Source: Corynebacterium sp. TAE3-ERU16
GTDB taxonomy: Bacteria > Actinomycetota > Actinomycetes > Mycobacteriales > Mycobacteriaceae
Assembly (NCBI RefSeq): GCF_019209935.1
Contig: NZ_JAHUTN010000009.1
Span: forward strand, 62,001 to 126,000
Reading direction: 5' to 3'
DNA: 64,000 nt
The translations under genes and the position numbers were made by a program. The notes beneath the pieces were generated by a model that saw only the letters and a program-made list of their open reading frames with translations, was not told where the DNA came from and made no database searches. This document shows positions 26,384 through 34,809 of this stretch, piece after piece (the first letter of the stretch is position 1; every line of letters begins with the position of its first letter).

Positions 26384-27549
26384 CAGAACAGGCTCCGCGG
26401 ACGGTTGTTGAGGAGACGCACGCCGTCGTCCGTGACCACGACGATGTCCTCGATCCGGGCACCGACGTCTCCGGTGAAGTAGATGCCCGGCTCGACGGAG
26501 AACGCCATGCCCGGCTGGAGAACCGTATCGGAGCCGGACGAGATCGACGGAGCCTCGTGGGTGGTGAGCCCGATTCCGTGACCGGTCCGGTGGATGAACT
26601 GCGCCCCGTATCCGGCGGCGGCGATCGCGTCCCGGGCCACCCGGTCGATCTCCCCGGCGGTGACGCCGGGGCGTACCGCCTTCACCGCGGCGGCCTGGGC
26701 CTTCTCCAGGACCCGGTACATGTCGAGGACCCGCTCGGTGATCACCTGGGGATCCGAATCGGCGACGAGATAGGTGCGGGTGCAGTCGGAGCGGTACCCG
26801 CTGGGCAGTGCTCCCCCGATGTCGACGACGACGAGCTCGCCGGTCCGGAGCTTCCGGTCGGAGAAGCTGTGGTGCGGATCGGCGCCGTTCGGACCGGAGC
26901 CGACGATCACGAAGTCGACGGAGACGTGCCCCTCCTCGAGGATCATCGCGGTGATCTCCTCGGCGATCTCCGCCTCCGTCCGGCCGGGTTGGAGAAGCTC
27001 CGGAACCCGGGCGTGGACACGGTCGATGGCGGCTCCCGCTGCGGCGAGTTCCTCGATCTCGTGATCGGTCTTCACCATCCGCAGCTGGTCGATGACCGGT
27101 CCGGCCAACACGCAGCCGTGGTCGAGTTCCGCGAGACCGTCCTGGATGCTCAGAACGTGATCGGCGGTGAGGGAGGCACCGAGGCCGACTCCCCGGCCCG
27201 CGAATTCACCTTCCGTGATCTCCGGCAGGACGAGGTTGCGGACGATCAGTTCATAGGGTGACTGCCCGTCCTGCCACGGGATCAGCCGGACACCGATCTC
27301 CGCGGTCCGTTCACGCACGGCTCTGCCGGCGTCCACCGCGGGGGCGATCAGGAAGTCGTCGCCGTCCGCCTGGATGACGAGTGCGGTGAGGCGCTCGTGG
27401 GAGCTGATGTCCAGGCCGGTGAAGAACTCGAGATCGGGTCCGGTCCCGAGGATCATGGCCGACATGTCCTCTCTACGCATGTGCTCCAGGATCGCGGCGC
27501 AACGGTCGCTGTGGATGTTTCCGGTGGTTGCGGTCTCCCTCGAAGTCAT
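26380..27549 (-). CDS. pepQ: Xaa-Pro dipeptidase/aminopeptidase (M24 family)
   Basis: Cytosolic metallopeptidase cleaving bonds next to proline. 389 residues from ATG 27549. The dinuclear metal site is visible: VVDIGGALPSGYRSDCTRTY (two Asp), HRTGHGIGLTTHEAP (His), FSVEPGIYF (Glu) and GARIEDIVVVT (Glu). TATGAT (27562-27557) lies 7 nt before the ATG, so a leaderless mRNA is likely. A much longer in-frame extension upstream is only the antisense of the protease gene. First gene of the SDR-cobL-cobM-cobK unit. Confidence 0.93.
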   Translation of the reverse strand: MTSRETATTGNIHSDRCAAILEHMRREDMSAMILGTGPDLEFFTGLDISSHERLTALVIQADGDDFLIAPAVDAGRAVRERTAEIGVRLIPWQDGQSPYELIVRNLVLPEITEGEFAGRGVGLGASLTADHVLSIQDGLAELDHGCVLAGPVIDQLRMVKTDHEIEELAAAGAAIDRVHARVPELLQPGRTEAEIAEEITAMILEEGHVSVDFVIVGSGPNGADPHHSFSDRKLRTGELVVVDIGGALPSGYRSDCTRTYLVADSDPQVITERVLDMYRVLEKAQAAAVKAVRPGVTAGEIDRVARDAIAAAGYGAQFIHRTGHGIGLTTHEAPSISSGSDTVLQPGMAFSVEPGIYFTGDVGARIEDIVVVTDDGVRLLNNRPRSLFW

Positions 27550-27556
27550 GGGCCCC

Positions 27557-27562
27557 ATCATA
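27557..27562 (-). promoter_or_regulatory. -10 (TATGAT) for leaderless pepQ operon
   Basis: Near-consensus -10, 7 nt before ATG 27549; part of a divergent promoter pair with the protease gene. Confidence 0.6.
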
Positions 27563-27627
27563 GGTACCCGGGGCGATCTCACGGGGGCGGGGGCCGGTGG
27601 CGGGCTCCATGCCACCGGGGACACACG

Positions 27628-27633
27628 TAGAAT
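27628..27633 (+). promoter_or_regulatory. -10 (TAGAAT) for the leaderless protease gene
   Basis: TAGAAT ends 7 nt before GTG 27641, with no ribosome binding site between. Confidence 0.6.
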
Positions 27634-27640
27634 CACCTGC

Positions 27641-28342
27641 GTGGAACACAGCCTCAGTCGGACGGGGACCGGTTCGGACCCATCTATCGGCGCTTCCGGC
27701 GTCATCCGGCTGGACCGGGGCGGGCGCCACTGCTCCGGGCTTCTCACGACCCAGGAGATCATTACCGCGGCGATCAACGGTGGGGACGTCACCCCGCAGG
27801 CGATTCCGTCGCCCGTGCGGTTCGCGTTGACCGCCGCCCACTTCCTCACACCCGGCGACCCGCCGTCGGGGATCAGAGTCTCGGGTCCCGGGCTCCGGGG
27901 AACCGTTTCCGACGCCCGGGTGGTCGTGGGCACCGACATCGCGGTCGTGAAGCTCGCCCGGCCCGCGCCCGCCCTGTCCCTGCCACCCATCGCCTCCGCG
28001 GTGCCACCGGTGTTTTCTCCCACCGTCACCTACGGCTACGGAGGCAGGAGGCTGACGGCCCCGCCGAGGCGGGGTCTGCTGCTCGCGAAGGTCCCGTTCG
28101 TCCTGTCTCTGAATCTGCGTACCCGGGTCCGGCACGCGGCGATCTGCCTCCCCACCGGACGCGACCAGGTCGTCTACGGGGATTCGGGCGGTCCCGTGCT
28201 CGTCGACGGCGAGGTCGCAGGCCTGCAGTCACTGCTGTTCGGGTACCGCCACCGCGAGCTGTTCAACGTCGCGACCGTGGCACTGCTCGCCCCCCACCTC
28301 GCCGCCGTCCGCCGCGCCGTGGAGATGATGTCGGCGCGGTGA
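27641..28342 (+). CDS. Trypsin-like serine protease without a signal peptide
   Basis: 233 residues. The chymotrypsin-fold triad is readable: His in FALTAAHFLTP, Asp in VVVGTDIAVVKLARP, Ser in VYGDSGGPVLVDGEVAGLQS. A Cys pair (HCSGLL near 31 and AAICLP) could form a disulfide if exported, but the N-terminus (MEHSLSRTGTGSDPSIGASG) has no signal peptide. An in-frame upstream extension would run through the pepQ promoter; the GTG 7 nt after TAGAAT is the better start. Divergent from pepQ and convergent with the helicase (13-nt gap). Substrate unknown. Confidence 0.78.
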   Translation: MEHSLSRTGTGSDPSIGASGVIRLDRGGRHCSGLLTTQEIITAAINGGDVTPQAIPSPVRFALTAAHFLTPGDPPSGIRVSGPGLRGTVSDARVVVGTDIAVVKLARPAPALSLPPIASAVPPVFSPTVTYGYGGRRLTAPPRRGLLLAKVPFVLSLNLRTRVRHAAICLPTGRDQVVYGDSGGPVLVDGEVAGLQSLLFGYRHRELFNVATVALLAPHLAAVRRAVEMMSAR

Positions 28343-28355
28343 CCCGCCGACCGGG

Positions 28356-31175
28356 TCACGAACCGAGCGCCACCACACCGCGCCTGATCGCGTCGATCGC
28401 GGCCCGCGCGTTGTGCTTCACCTCGTTGGTGTAGGCCGTCTTCGCCACCTGTTCGAGCAGGTCGATCACCTGCCGGCACCACCGGACGAAATCACCCGGG
28501 GTGAGCTCCGCGCCGGATTCCGCGGCCGCTGCCATGCAGTATCCCATCGGCGCACCGGCGGTCCACTGGTGGATCGCGAGCGCGAACCCCGCCTCCGGTT
28601 CCCGGGTGACCGGAAGGTTGTGTCGTTGCTCATCGAAGACCAGCTCACCGTGGATCCGCATCGTGGCATTCATCGCTGTCGCCATCCGGTCGGTCGCTCC
28701 GTCCGGGGATCCGCCGCGAACCTCCCGCCGGTTCTGGAACGTGCACATGCTGACGACTCCGGCGAGTTCGGCGGGATCGAGATCGTTCCAGATTCCCCGG
28801 CGCAGGCACTGCGCGACGAGCAGATCAGATTCGTTGTGGATCTGCGCGAGGCGCTCGCCCTCCTCGGTGATCACGGGGGTGGGCTCCGGGTCGTCGTCGC
28901 CGGTGACGAACTCGAGATAGTCCATCTCCGCGAGGAGATCGACGATCCGGTCGAAGGTGCGGCCGAGGGTGTCGGTCGCCGCCGACACCCGGGAGGTGAG
29001 ACGGTCCAGGTCGCGTTGCCGACGGACCAGCTTCTCCGCGGTCCTGGCTAGCAGCTCCCGGTCCGCCCAGTCGTGTGCCGGATGGGCCCGCAGTGCCGCC
29101 CGGAGTTCCCTGACCTCGTCGTTGTCCCTGATCCTGGTCTCGTGCCTCAGCCGTTTCGGCCGCGGATAGTCGCCGCGACGGAACTGCTGCACAACGACCC
29201 GTGCATTCCTCCTGGGTTTGCGTTGCACGTCCTTGCCGAGCGACATGTGGCCGACGATCTGCGGTGCGACGGCGAAGGACTCCGCATTCACCCGGCCCGA
29301 CCACCCGGTCTCGGTGATGATCCAGGGGCGCGGGTTCTTCGAGTCGGGCGCCGGCGTCACGACGACCGCGAGCATCGGGCGCTTCTTGGTGGGCAGCGCG
29401 ATGACGTCCCCGATCTGGAGTTTCCGCAGTGCGACGACGGTCTCGGTGTGCCGGTCCTCGAGATGGCGGCGGCGCGCCTTCTTCTCCTTCTTCGACAACT
29501 CGGTCCTGATCCGGATGTAGTCGAGGAACTCACCGACCGGGTCCCCGTCCGTCGACGGCGGATTCGCCTCGGTCACGGCCCTCTGGAGTTGGTCGCGGAG
29601 GTCCGCCACCTTCCGTTCCGCGCGTTCGATCTCCCGGACCTCGTCGACGACGGATCCGTCCGCCTGGAACTGGGCGAAGGACTTCTCCAGAAGTCGGTGC
29701 GCCGGGCCGTAGCCGATGGTGCGGATGAGGTTCACGCTCATGTTGTAGCCGGGCTGGAACGTGGAGATCAGCGGATAGGTGCGGGTGGATGCCAGACCGG
29801 CCACCGCCCGCGGGTCGACGGCGGGCGCATACTGCACCACCGCGTTGCCCATCGTGTCGATTCCACGACGTCCCGCGCGACCGGTCAGCTGCGTGTACTC
29901 GCCCGGGGTGAGGTCAACGTGCGCCTCACCGTTGTACTTGACCAGTTTCTCGAGGACCACCGAACGGGCCGGCATGTTGATGCCGAGGGCGAGGGTCTCC
30001 GTGGCGAAGACCGCCCGGACCAGTCCCCTGGTGAACAGTTCCTCCACGATGTGCCGGAACGCCGGCAGCATACCCGCGTGGTGCGCCGCGAAGCCACGGG
30101 TCAGGGCGGCCCGCCACTGGCGGAACCGGAGCACCTCCAGGTCGACCTCCGGGATGTCGGAGACCCCGGCGTCGACGATACGGCCGATCTCCCTCGCCTC
30201 CTCCTCGGTCGTGAGAGTCAGCCGGGAACCCAGACACTGGTGCAGCGCCCCGTCACACCCGGCCCGGGAGAAGATGAACGTTATGGCCGGCAGCATGTTC
30301 CTGCCCTGCAGGACCTGCAGGACCTCCGGACGCCCCATCGGGCGTGGCGCCCCAGTCTCCCGTGGTCTGCCGGAACGGTGGCCACCGTGCCTCCGGTCCC
30401 GTCGGTCCTCCCCGCGTCCTCCGCTCCTGGCCCGGAAACCGCCTCCCCCCGAATACGCCTGCGAACCGCGTTCCATCTCCGCGGAGTTCAGCCGTTGGAC
30501 GTGCTTCTCCAGCTCACGGTTGACCTCACCACCGCTGCCGGGTTCGAACAGGGGGTAGAGCTTCTTGCCGAGCAGCATCCACTGATCCAGGGGCACCGGT
30601 CGGTGCTCGGAGACTATGACCTCGACGTCACCACGGACGGTCCGCAACCACGCACCGAACTCCTCGGAATTCGACACCGTCGCCGACAGACCGATGATCC
30701 GTACGGACTCATCCAGGTTGAGGATGACCTCCTCCCAGACCGGGCCCCGGGACCTGTCCGCCAGATAGTGGATCTCGTCCATCACCACATGGCTCAGCCG
30801 GTCCAGTGCAGGGGAACCGGCGTAGATCATGTTGCGGAGCACCTCCGTCGTCATGACGACGATCTCCGCGGTGGCGTTCACCGAGACATCCCCGGTGAGC
30901 AGCCCGACGGACTCCTCACCGTGGACCTCCACGAGGTCATGGAACTTCTGGTTGGACAACGCCTTGATCGGGGTGGTGTAGAAGCACTTGGTGCCCCTGG
31001 ACAGCGCGAGGGACACCGCGAACTCCCCCACGATCGTCTTGCCGGCACCTGTCGGCGCGCAGACGAGCACACCCCGGTCCTCCTCGACGGCCCGGCAACC
31101 CCGGATCTGGAAGTCGTCGAGGGGGAAATCGAGTCGGGCGGTGAACTCGTCGAGGTGTGTGGCGGTGTCCGTCAT
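28356..31175 (-). CDS. helY: DEAD/DEAH-box RNA helicase of the Ski2/Mtr4 type (HelY)
   Basis: 939 residues. Helicase motifs: RGVLVCAPTGAGKTIVGEFA (Walker A), FYTTPIKALSNQK, GLLTGDVSVNATAEIVVMTTEVL, HVVMDEIHYLADRSRGP (DEIH), IGLSATVSN, AITFIFSRAGCD, HHAGMLPAFR, FATETLALGINMPAR and QLTGRAGRRGID. The C-terminal half carries the DSHCT-type helical region. A basic, low-complexity insert (about 245-285, GGRGEDRRDRRHGGHRSGR) lies between the two RecA domains. The ATG is 7 nt after TAGCGT (31188-31183), consistent with a leaderless mRNA. Likely acts in RNA turnover. Confidence 0.93.
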   Translation of the reverse strand: MTDTATHLDEFTARLDFPLDDFQIRGCRAVEEDRGVLVCAPTGAGKTIVGEFAVSLALSRGTKCFYTTPIKALSNQKFHDLVEVHGEESVGLLTGDVSVNATAEIVVMTTEVLRNMIYAGSPALDRLSHVVMDEIHYLADRSRGPVWEEVILNLDESVRIIGLSATVSNSEEFGAWLRTVRGDVEVIVSEHRPVPLDQWMLLGKKLYPLFEPGSGGEVNRELEKHVQRLNSAEMERGSQAYSGGGGFRARSGGRGEDRRDRRHGGHRSGRPRETGAPRPMGRPEVLQVLQGRNMLPAITFIFSRAGCDGALHQCLGSRLTLTTEEEAREIGRIVDAGVSDIPEVDLEVLRFRQWRAALTRGFAAHHAGMLPAFRHIVEELFTRGLVRAVFATETLALGINMPARSVVLEKLVKYNGEAHVDLTPGEYTQLTGRAGRRGIDTMGNAVVQYAPAVDPRAVAGLASTRTYPLISTFQPGYNMSVNLIRTIGYGPAHRLLEKSFAQFQADGSVVDEVREIERAERKVADLRDQLQRAVTEANPPSTDGDPVGEFLDYIRIRTELSKKEKKARRRHLEDRHTETVVALRKLQIGDVIALPTKKRPMLAVVVTPAPDSKNPRPWIITETGWSGRVNAESFAVAPQIVGHMSLGKDVQRKPRRNARVVVQQFRRGDYPRPKRLRHETRIRDNDEVRELRAALRAHPAHDWADRELLARTAEKLVRRQRDLDRLTSRVSAATDTLGRTFDRIVDLLAEMDYLEFVTGDDDPEPTPVITEEGERLAQIHNESDLLVAQCLRRGIWNDLDPAELAGVVSMCTFQNRREVRGGSPDGATDRMATAMNATMRIHGELVFDEQRHNLPVTREPEAGFALAIHQWTAGAPMGYCMAAAAESGAELTPGDFVRWCRQVIDLLEQVAKTAYTNEVKHNARAAIDAIRRGVVALGS

Positions 31176-31182
31176 GGGTACC

Positions 31183-31188
31183 ACGCTA
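31183..31188 (-). promoter_or_regulatory. -10 (TAGCGT) for leaderless helY
   Basis: TANNNT hexamer 7 nt before ATG 31175; lies between helY and the end of tatC. Confidence 0.45.
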
Positions 31189-31247
31189 CCCGGGCCCGTA
31201 CCGGCGGCCCCACGACGGTGGACGTCGCCCCCGCACCCGATCAGGGG

Positions 31248-32279
31248 TCAGAGAACGTCGTCGAATCCGCTACCGTCGTGGCTGTCGAAACCCTGCCTTG
31301 GGGCGGGCGGTTCGGCGGGGGGATGCAGGGGTCCGGAGGACGCCACCGGCCCCGAGCCGCGGACTGGTCCACCGCTGCGCGGATCGGCGCCCGGGGCGTA
31401 CAGAGGCGAGGCTTCATCGTCGTCCAGGTCCGCCCACTCGGGGCGTTCCCGGTCGCGGCGACGGTCGTTGAAGCGGCAGAACTGGATCGACATCTCCACG
31501 AGCAGGGTCAGGGCGATCGCCAGAGAGACCATGCTCATCGGTTCCTGACCGGGGGTGATGGGGGCCGCGAAGCAGAAAATGAAGAAGATGATGATACGTC
31601 GCTTGTCCTTCAGCTGCTCATAGGTCACCACCCCGATGATGTTGAGCATCCCGATGATCAACGGAACCTCGAAACTGACCCCGAAGATCAGCAGCAGGCC
31701 GATGAGGAAACTGAAGTAGAGCTTGCCGTTCAGAGCGGTCGTCGAGGACTCGCTGGCGAACGTCAGCAGAAACTCCAGTCCGAAGCTGATGACCCAGTAC
31801 GCGAGGAGAGCTCCGAGCACGAAGAGGAGGACCGCCACCGTCACGAAGATCGCGGTCGAACGACGCTCGTTCTTGTGCAGGCCGGGCGTGATGAACAACC
31901 ACAGCTGGCTCAGCCACACCGGCGACGCGAAGACGAGACCGGCCAGGCCACCGACCTTGAACCGGAGGCCGAACATCTCGAAGGGTCCGGTCGCGAGCAG
32001 TCGACAGCTGCCGTCAGCGGAGAAGTCGGCACGCACCTCGGCAGGGAGCCTGCAGTAGGGCTCGCGGAGGAGATAACCCAGGGTGGGCAGACCGAAGACG
32101 GAGTGCTCGAACCAGATCACGCCCAGCACCGTTCCCACGGCGAGCGCGATCAGGGAGATGATCAGCCGACGACGGAGCTCCTTGATGTGTTCGACCAGGG
32201 TCATCGTCCCGTCACTCGAACGCGCCGAGTTGCGCCCGCGTCGGGGAATGAGCCGCTTCTTCGGGGTGGGTGTGCTCAT
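31248..32279 (-). CDS. tatC: Twin-arginine translocase subunit TatC
   Basis: Core receptor of the Tat pathway for folded proteins. 343 residues from ATG 32279. Six membrane helices; conserved TLVEHIKELRRRLI at the cytoplasmic N-terminus, ATGPFEMFGLRFKVGGLAGLVFASPVWLSQLW, FITPGLHKNERR, SFEVPLIIGMLNIIGVV and FFIFCFAAPITPGQEP. The cytoplasmic tail (about 260-343) is long and Gly/Pro-rich, variable in actinobacteria. Downstream of tatA; both follow the paf genes on the same strand. Confidence 0.96.
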   Translation of the reverse strand: MSTPTPKKRLIPRRGRNSARSSDGTMTLVEHIKELRRRLIISLIALAVGTVLGVIWFEHSVFGLPTLGYLLREPYCRLPAEVRADFSADGSCRLLATGPFEMFGLRFKVGGLAGLVFASPVWLSQLWLFITPGLHKNERRSTAIFVTVAVLLFVLGALLAYWVISFGLEFLLTFASESSTTALNGKLYFSFLIGLLLIFGVSFEVPLIIGMLNIIGVVTYEQLKDKRRIIIFFIFCFAAPITPGQEPMSMVSLAIALTLLVEMSIQFCRFNDRRRDRERPEWADLDDDEASPLYAPGADPRSGGPVRGSGPVASSGPLHPPAEPPAPRQGFDSHDGSGFDDVL

Positions 32280-32373
32280 GGAGATTGGTGTTCCGCTCCG
32301 TGTTCGACGCACCGGGATCCCGGTGCGTCAGGTCAGGCGGGCGTGGGAACGCCCGCGTGTTCACTCGGGATGG

Positions 32374-32781
32374 CTACCGCTGCCGGGGATCATTCGGGTT
32401 CGGCTGCTGGTATCCGGGTGGCATGGGCTGCTGGTAGCCCTGCGGGGTCTGGTAGCCCTGCGGCTGCTGGTACCCGGGAGCGGGAGTCGGGGGCTGCTGG
32501 AGGTTGGCCTGCGGATTCGGGGCGCCGTAACCCTGCTGCGGGTACTGCGGGGCCTGGGGGTTCTGGGTCAGTTCCCGTGGCTCGGGGACTACGTTCCCGG
32601 GGGTCTGTCCGGAGGGGGCGTTGTCCGCCATCTGATCGTCGTTCTTCATCTCCTTGACCTCGGATTTGAAGATACGCATCGATCGACCGATGGAGCGTGC
32701 GGCGTCCGGGAGTTTCTTCCAGCCGAACAGCACCAGCACGACGACGGCGATGATGGCCAGTTCAAGGGGTCCTGGGGTCAT
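32374..32781 (-). CDS. tatA: Sec-independent translocase protein TatA with a Gln/Pro/Gly/Tyr-rich tail
   Basis: 135 residues. N-terminal transmembrane helix ([20 protein letters not shown]) with the FGWKKLP hinge and an amphipathic helix ([20 protein letters not shown]), as expected. From about residue 72 the tail is low complexity: [13 protein letters not shown] then repeated GYQQP/GYQTP units to the end. The tail is roughly as long as the rest and is tandemly repetitive, which is unusual. TatA forms the pore with TatC encoded downstream. Confidence 0.94.
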   Translation of the reverse strand: MTPGPLELAIIAVVVLVLFGWKKLPDAARSIGRSMRIFKSEVKEMKNDDQMADNAPSGQTPGNVVPEPRELTQNPQAPQYPQQGYGAPNPQANLQQPPTPAPGYQQPQGYQTPQGYQQPMPPGYQQPNPNDPRQR

Positions 32782-32831
32782 GGAGACAGCCTTTCATACG
32801 AGCGGGTGAGGGAGCGGGGGGCTCTCCTTTC

Positions 32832-33821
32832 CTAGCGATGATACGCCGCGAGACCGGCGAGGGCGCGTTCCGACACCTCAGAGACGAGCTCCGCGGGACC
32901 GTCCACGAGCACACGACCACCCTGACCCAGAATGAACCGGACGAACCAGTCGCGGGAGGAGACCGGCATGCGTCCCGGATAAAAACCGTCGGCGGGTTGC
33001 GCCTCCGGATCCAGCTCGAGAGGAACGTAATCGGCGAGCCAGACGGCATCCCCGCGGATCCGGACATCGGCGTGGCGGGAAACCGCGGTGAAGGAGAAGG
33101 GATCCTCGGAGTCGAAGTTCAGCTCCCCGAGATGCGGGTCTCCGGCTTCGCCGGTCATGGACACCTCGTCCATCCTGTCCACCCGGAACGTGCGGTGTGT
33201 TCCGGCCGAGGTGTCCCAGGCCGAGAGATAGGTGTTTCCCTCTCTGGTGAACACACGTGCGGGAACGGCCCGACGGCGTGTCGTTGTGTCGCTGGCGGCA
33301 CTGTAGTACCCGAAGTTGAGGATGGTCCGGTTGTCCAGTGCCTCCCGGATGATCTCGAGAACCGGGGACGTCGCCGACCGGAAGCTGGCGGTCACGACCG
33401 AGTCGACGACCGCCGCCGTGCTGTCGGGGACGATGCTGCGGAGCTTCGCCGCCGCACTGACCACGGCGTCCCGGTCGGTGAGGCCGCCGACGTTCTCGAG
33501 GGACTCCAGCGCGAGGAGAAGGGCACCGGCCTCCGTCGGTGTGAGGCGGAGGGGCCGGTCCATTCCCTGGCTGTTGGTGACCCGCACCGACGGATAGGAA
33601 TGGTCCAGATCGACGAGGTCCCCCGGCCCCATTCCGGGCAGACCGCAGCACCACAACCGGTTGAGGTCGTCCATGATCTGTTGCGGAGCGTAACCGAGGT
33701 CACCGGCTGCCTCCATGATCGATCGTCCGGGGTGCGCCTCGAAGTAGGGCAGCAGGTTCAGCATCCGTACGAGATCTCCGAGCCGGTTCCCTCCCCCGGG
33801 TCGGTTGTCGCGACTACTCAT
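32832..33821 (-). CDS. pafC: WYL-domain transcriptional regulator PafC
   Basis: 329 residues. N-terminal winged helix (RLGDLVRMLNLLPYFEAHPGRSIMEAAGDLGYAPQQIMDDLNRL), a WYL domain (about 145-225: ALDNRTILNFGYYSAASD, RRAVPARVFTREGNTYLSAWD, FRVDRMDEVS) and a C-terminal extension. PafB and PafC act together as an activator of the DNA-damage response in mycobacteria and are encoded beside pafA. Its start overlaps the end of pafB by 8 nt. Confidence 0.92.
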   Translation of the reverse strand: MSSRDNRPGGGNRLGDLVRMLNLLPYFEAHPGRSIMEAAGDLGYAPQQIMDDLNRLWCCGLPGMGPGDLVDLDHSYPSVRVTNSQGMDRPLRLTPTEAGALLLALESLENVGGLTDRDAVVSAAAKLRSIVPDSTAAVVDSVVTASFRSATSPVLEIIREALDNRTILNFGYYSAASDTTTRRRAVPARVFTREGNTYLSAWDTSAGTHRTFRVDRMDEVSMTGEAGDPHLGELNFDSEDPFSFTAVSRHADVRIRGDAVWLADYVPLELDPEAQPADGFYPGRMPVSSRDWFVRFILGQGGRVLVDGPAELVSEVSERALAGLAAYHR

Positions 33822-34809
33822 GCGGGTCCCCGTTCTCGGTGGCGTGCCCCGCGGCGACGCGGGACAGCGTCTCGATGACCGCCGACCGTATGTCCTCCGG
33901 CTCAGTCACGACGACCTGAGGTGCGTGTGCGGCAGCGGTGCGGATGAACCAGTCGCGCTCGACGTTCCGCAGGACGTGAACCCCGTCCTCGCGGAGCTCC
34001 GCGGCTCTGGTCAACTCTCCCGCGCACCCGGGTGCCGTCCGGAACCGGACGTCGACCACATCATGACCGCGTCTCAGGGACCGGGCCACGAGATCCTGCA
34101 GATCCACCCCGCCCGGATTCGGGTGGGTGGCGGGGCCCGACTCCCTGATGTCGCTGATTCTGGTGATCCGGAAACTGCGCACCGCGTCCCGGTCGGCGTC
34201 GTGTCCGACGATGTACAGCCGGTCCCGGTGGCTGACCAGACCCCACGGATCCATCGAGCGGGTGACCGCCTCATCGACGGGTCCGCGTGTGTAGGTGAAT
34301 CGGATGCGGCGTCGGTTCCGGCAGGCCCCGAGGATGGTGTCGAGGGTCTGTGGCCCGAGATGTGCCGTGTCGTTGAGCACGCTGACGACCGGGACGGTTC
34401 CCAGCTCCCTGGAGGCGCCCGCCGCCGCGAGCTTCGTCCAACCCGACTGCGCGAACGCCGCGAGCCGCCGTCCCAGCCCCATGTCTCCGGCGAGCGCCAG
34501 TACGGTGGCCTCCGCGGGAGTGAAGCTCACCTCCGGCAGGGAGTATTCCTCGGACTGGAGCCGGTAGCCGGTCTGCCCGGGATCGTCGGGGTTGGCGACG
34601 ATCTCGACCGGCACACCGGCCGCCCGCAGGACCCCGAGGTCACGGTTGAACATGCGGCGGGAGGCGTCCTCGCCACGGTCGGCGTACCCGGCCACGTTGT
34701 CCCTCACCCAGGCCGCGGTGAGCAGCCTCCGTCCACCGTTCTGTTCGGCGTCGAGAAACGCGAACGTGAGGTTGATCAGCCGCTCCAGGGCCTCGTCCTT
34801 CCGGGTCAT
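33814..34809 (-). CDS. pafB: WYL-domain transcriptional regulator PafB
   Basis: 331 residues. N-terminal helix-turn-helix (DEALERLINLTFAFLDAEQNG, YADRGEDASRRMFNRDLGVLRAAGVPVE), WYL domain with RRIRFTYTRGPVDEAVTRSMDPWGLVSHRDRLYIVGHDADRDAVRSFR-type sequence (about 170-220), and a WCX-like C-terminus (RDWFIRTAAAHAPQVVVTEP). Forms the PafBC heterodimer. The start overlaps the pafA stop by 4 nt and the end overlaps pafC, so pup-pafA-pafB-pafC is one unit. Confidence 0.92.
   Translation of the reverse strand: MTRKDEALERLINLTFAFLDAEQNGGRRLLTAAWVRDNVAGYADRGEDASRRMFNRDLGVLRAAGVPVEIVANPDDPGQTGYRLQSEEYSLPEVSFTPAEATVLALAGDMGLGRRLAAFAQSGWTKLAAAGASRELGTVPVVSVLNDTAHLGPQTLDTILGACRNRRRIRFTYTRGPVDEAVTRSMDPWGLVSHRDRLYIVGHDADRDAVRSFRITRISDIRESGPATHPNPGGVDLQDLVARSLRRGHDVVDVRFRTAPGCAGELTRAAELREDGVHVLRNVERDWFIRTAAAHAPQVVVTEPEDIRSAVIETLSRVAAGHATENGDPHE

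Noticed and set aside
27550..28029. N-terminal extension of the M24 peptidase by about 160 residues
   Set aside because: It is antisense to the protease gene, and the ATG at 27549 has a well-placed TATGAT and matches the usual family length.
29073..32657. Very long rightward open frame (over 1100 codons) across helY and tatC
   Set aside because: It is antisense to two genes with unmistakable motifs; its Asp/Arg/His/Gly-rich composition is the typical shadow of G+C-rich codons.
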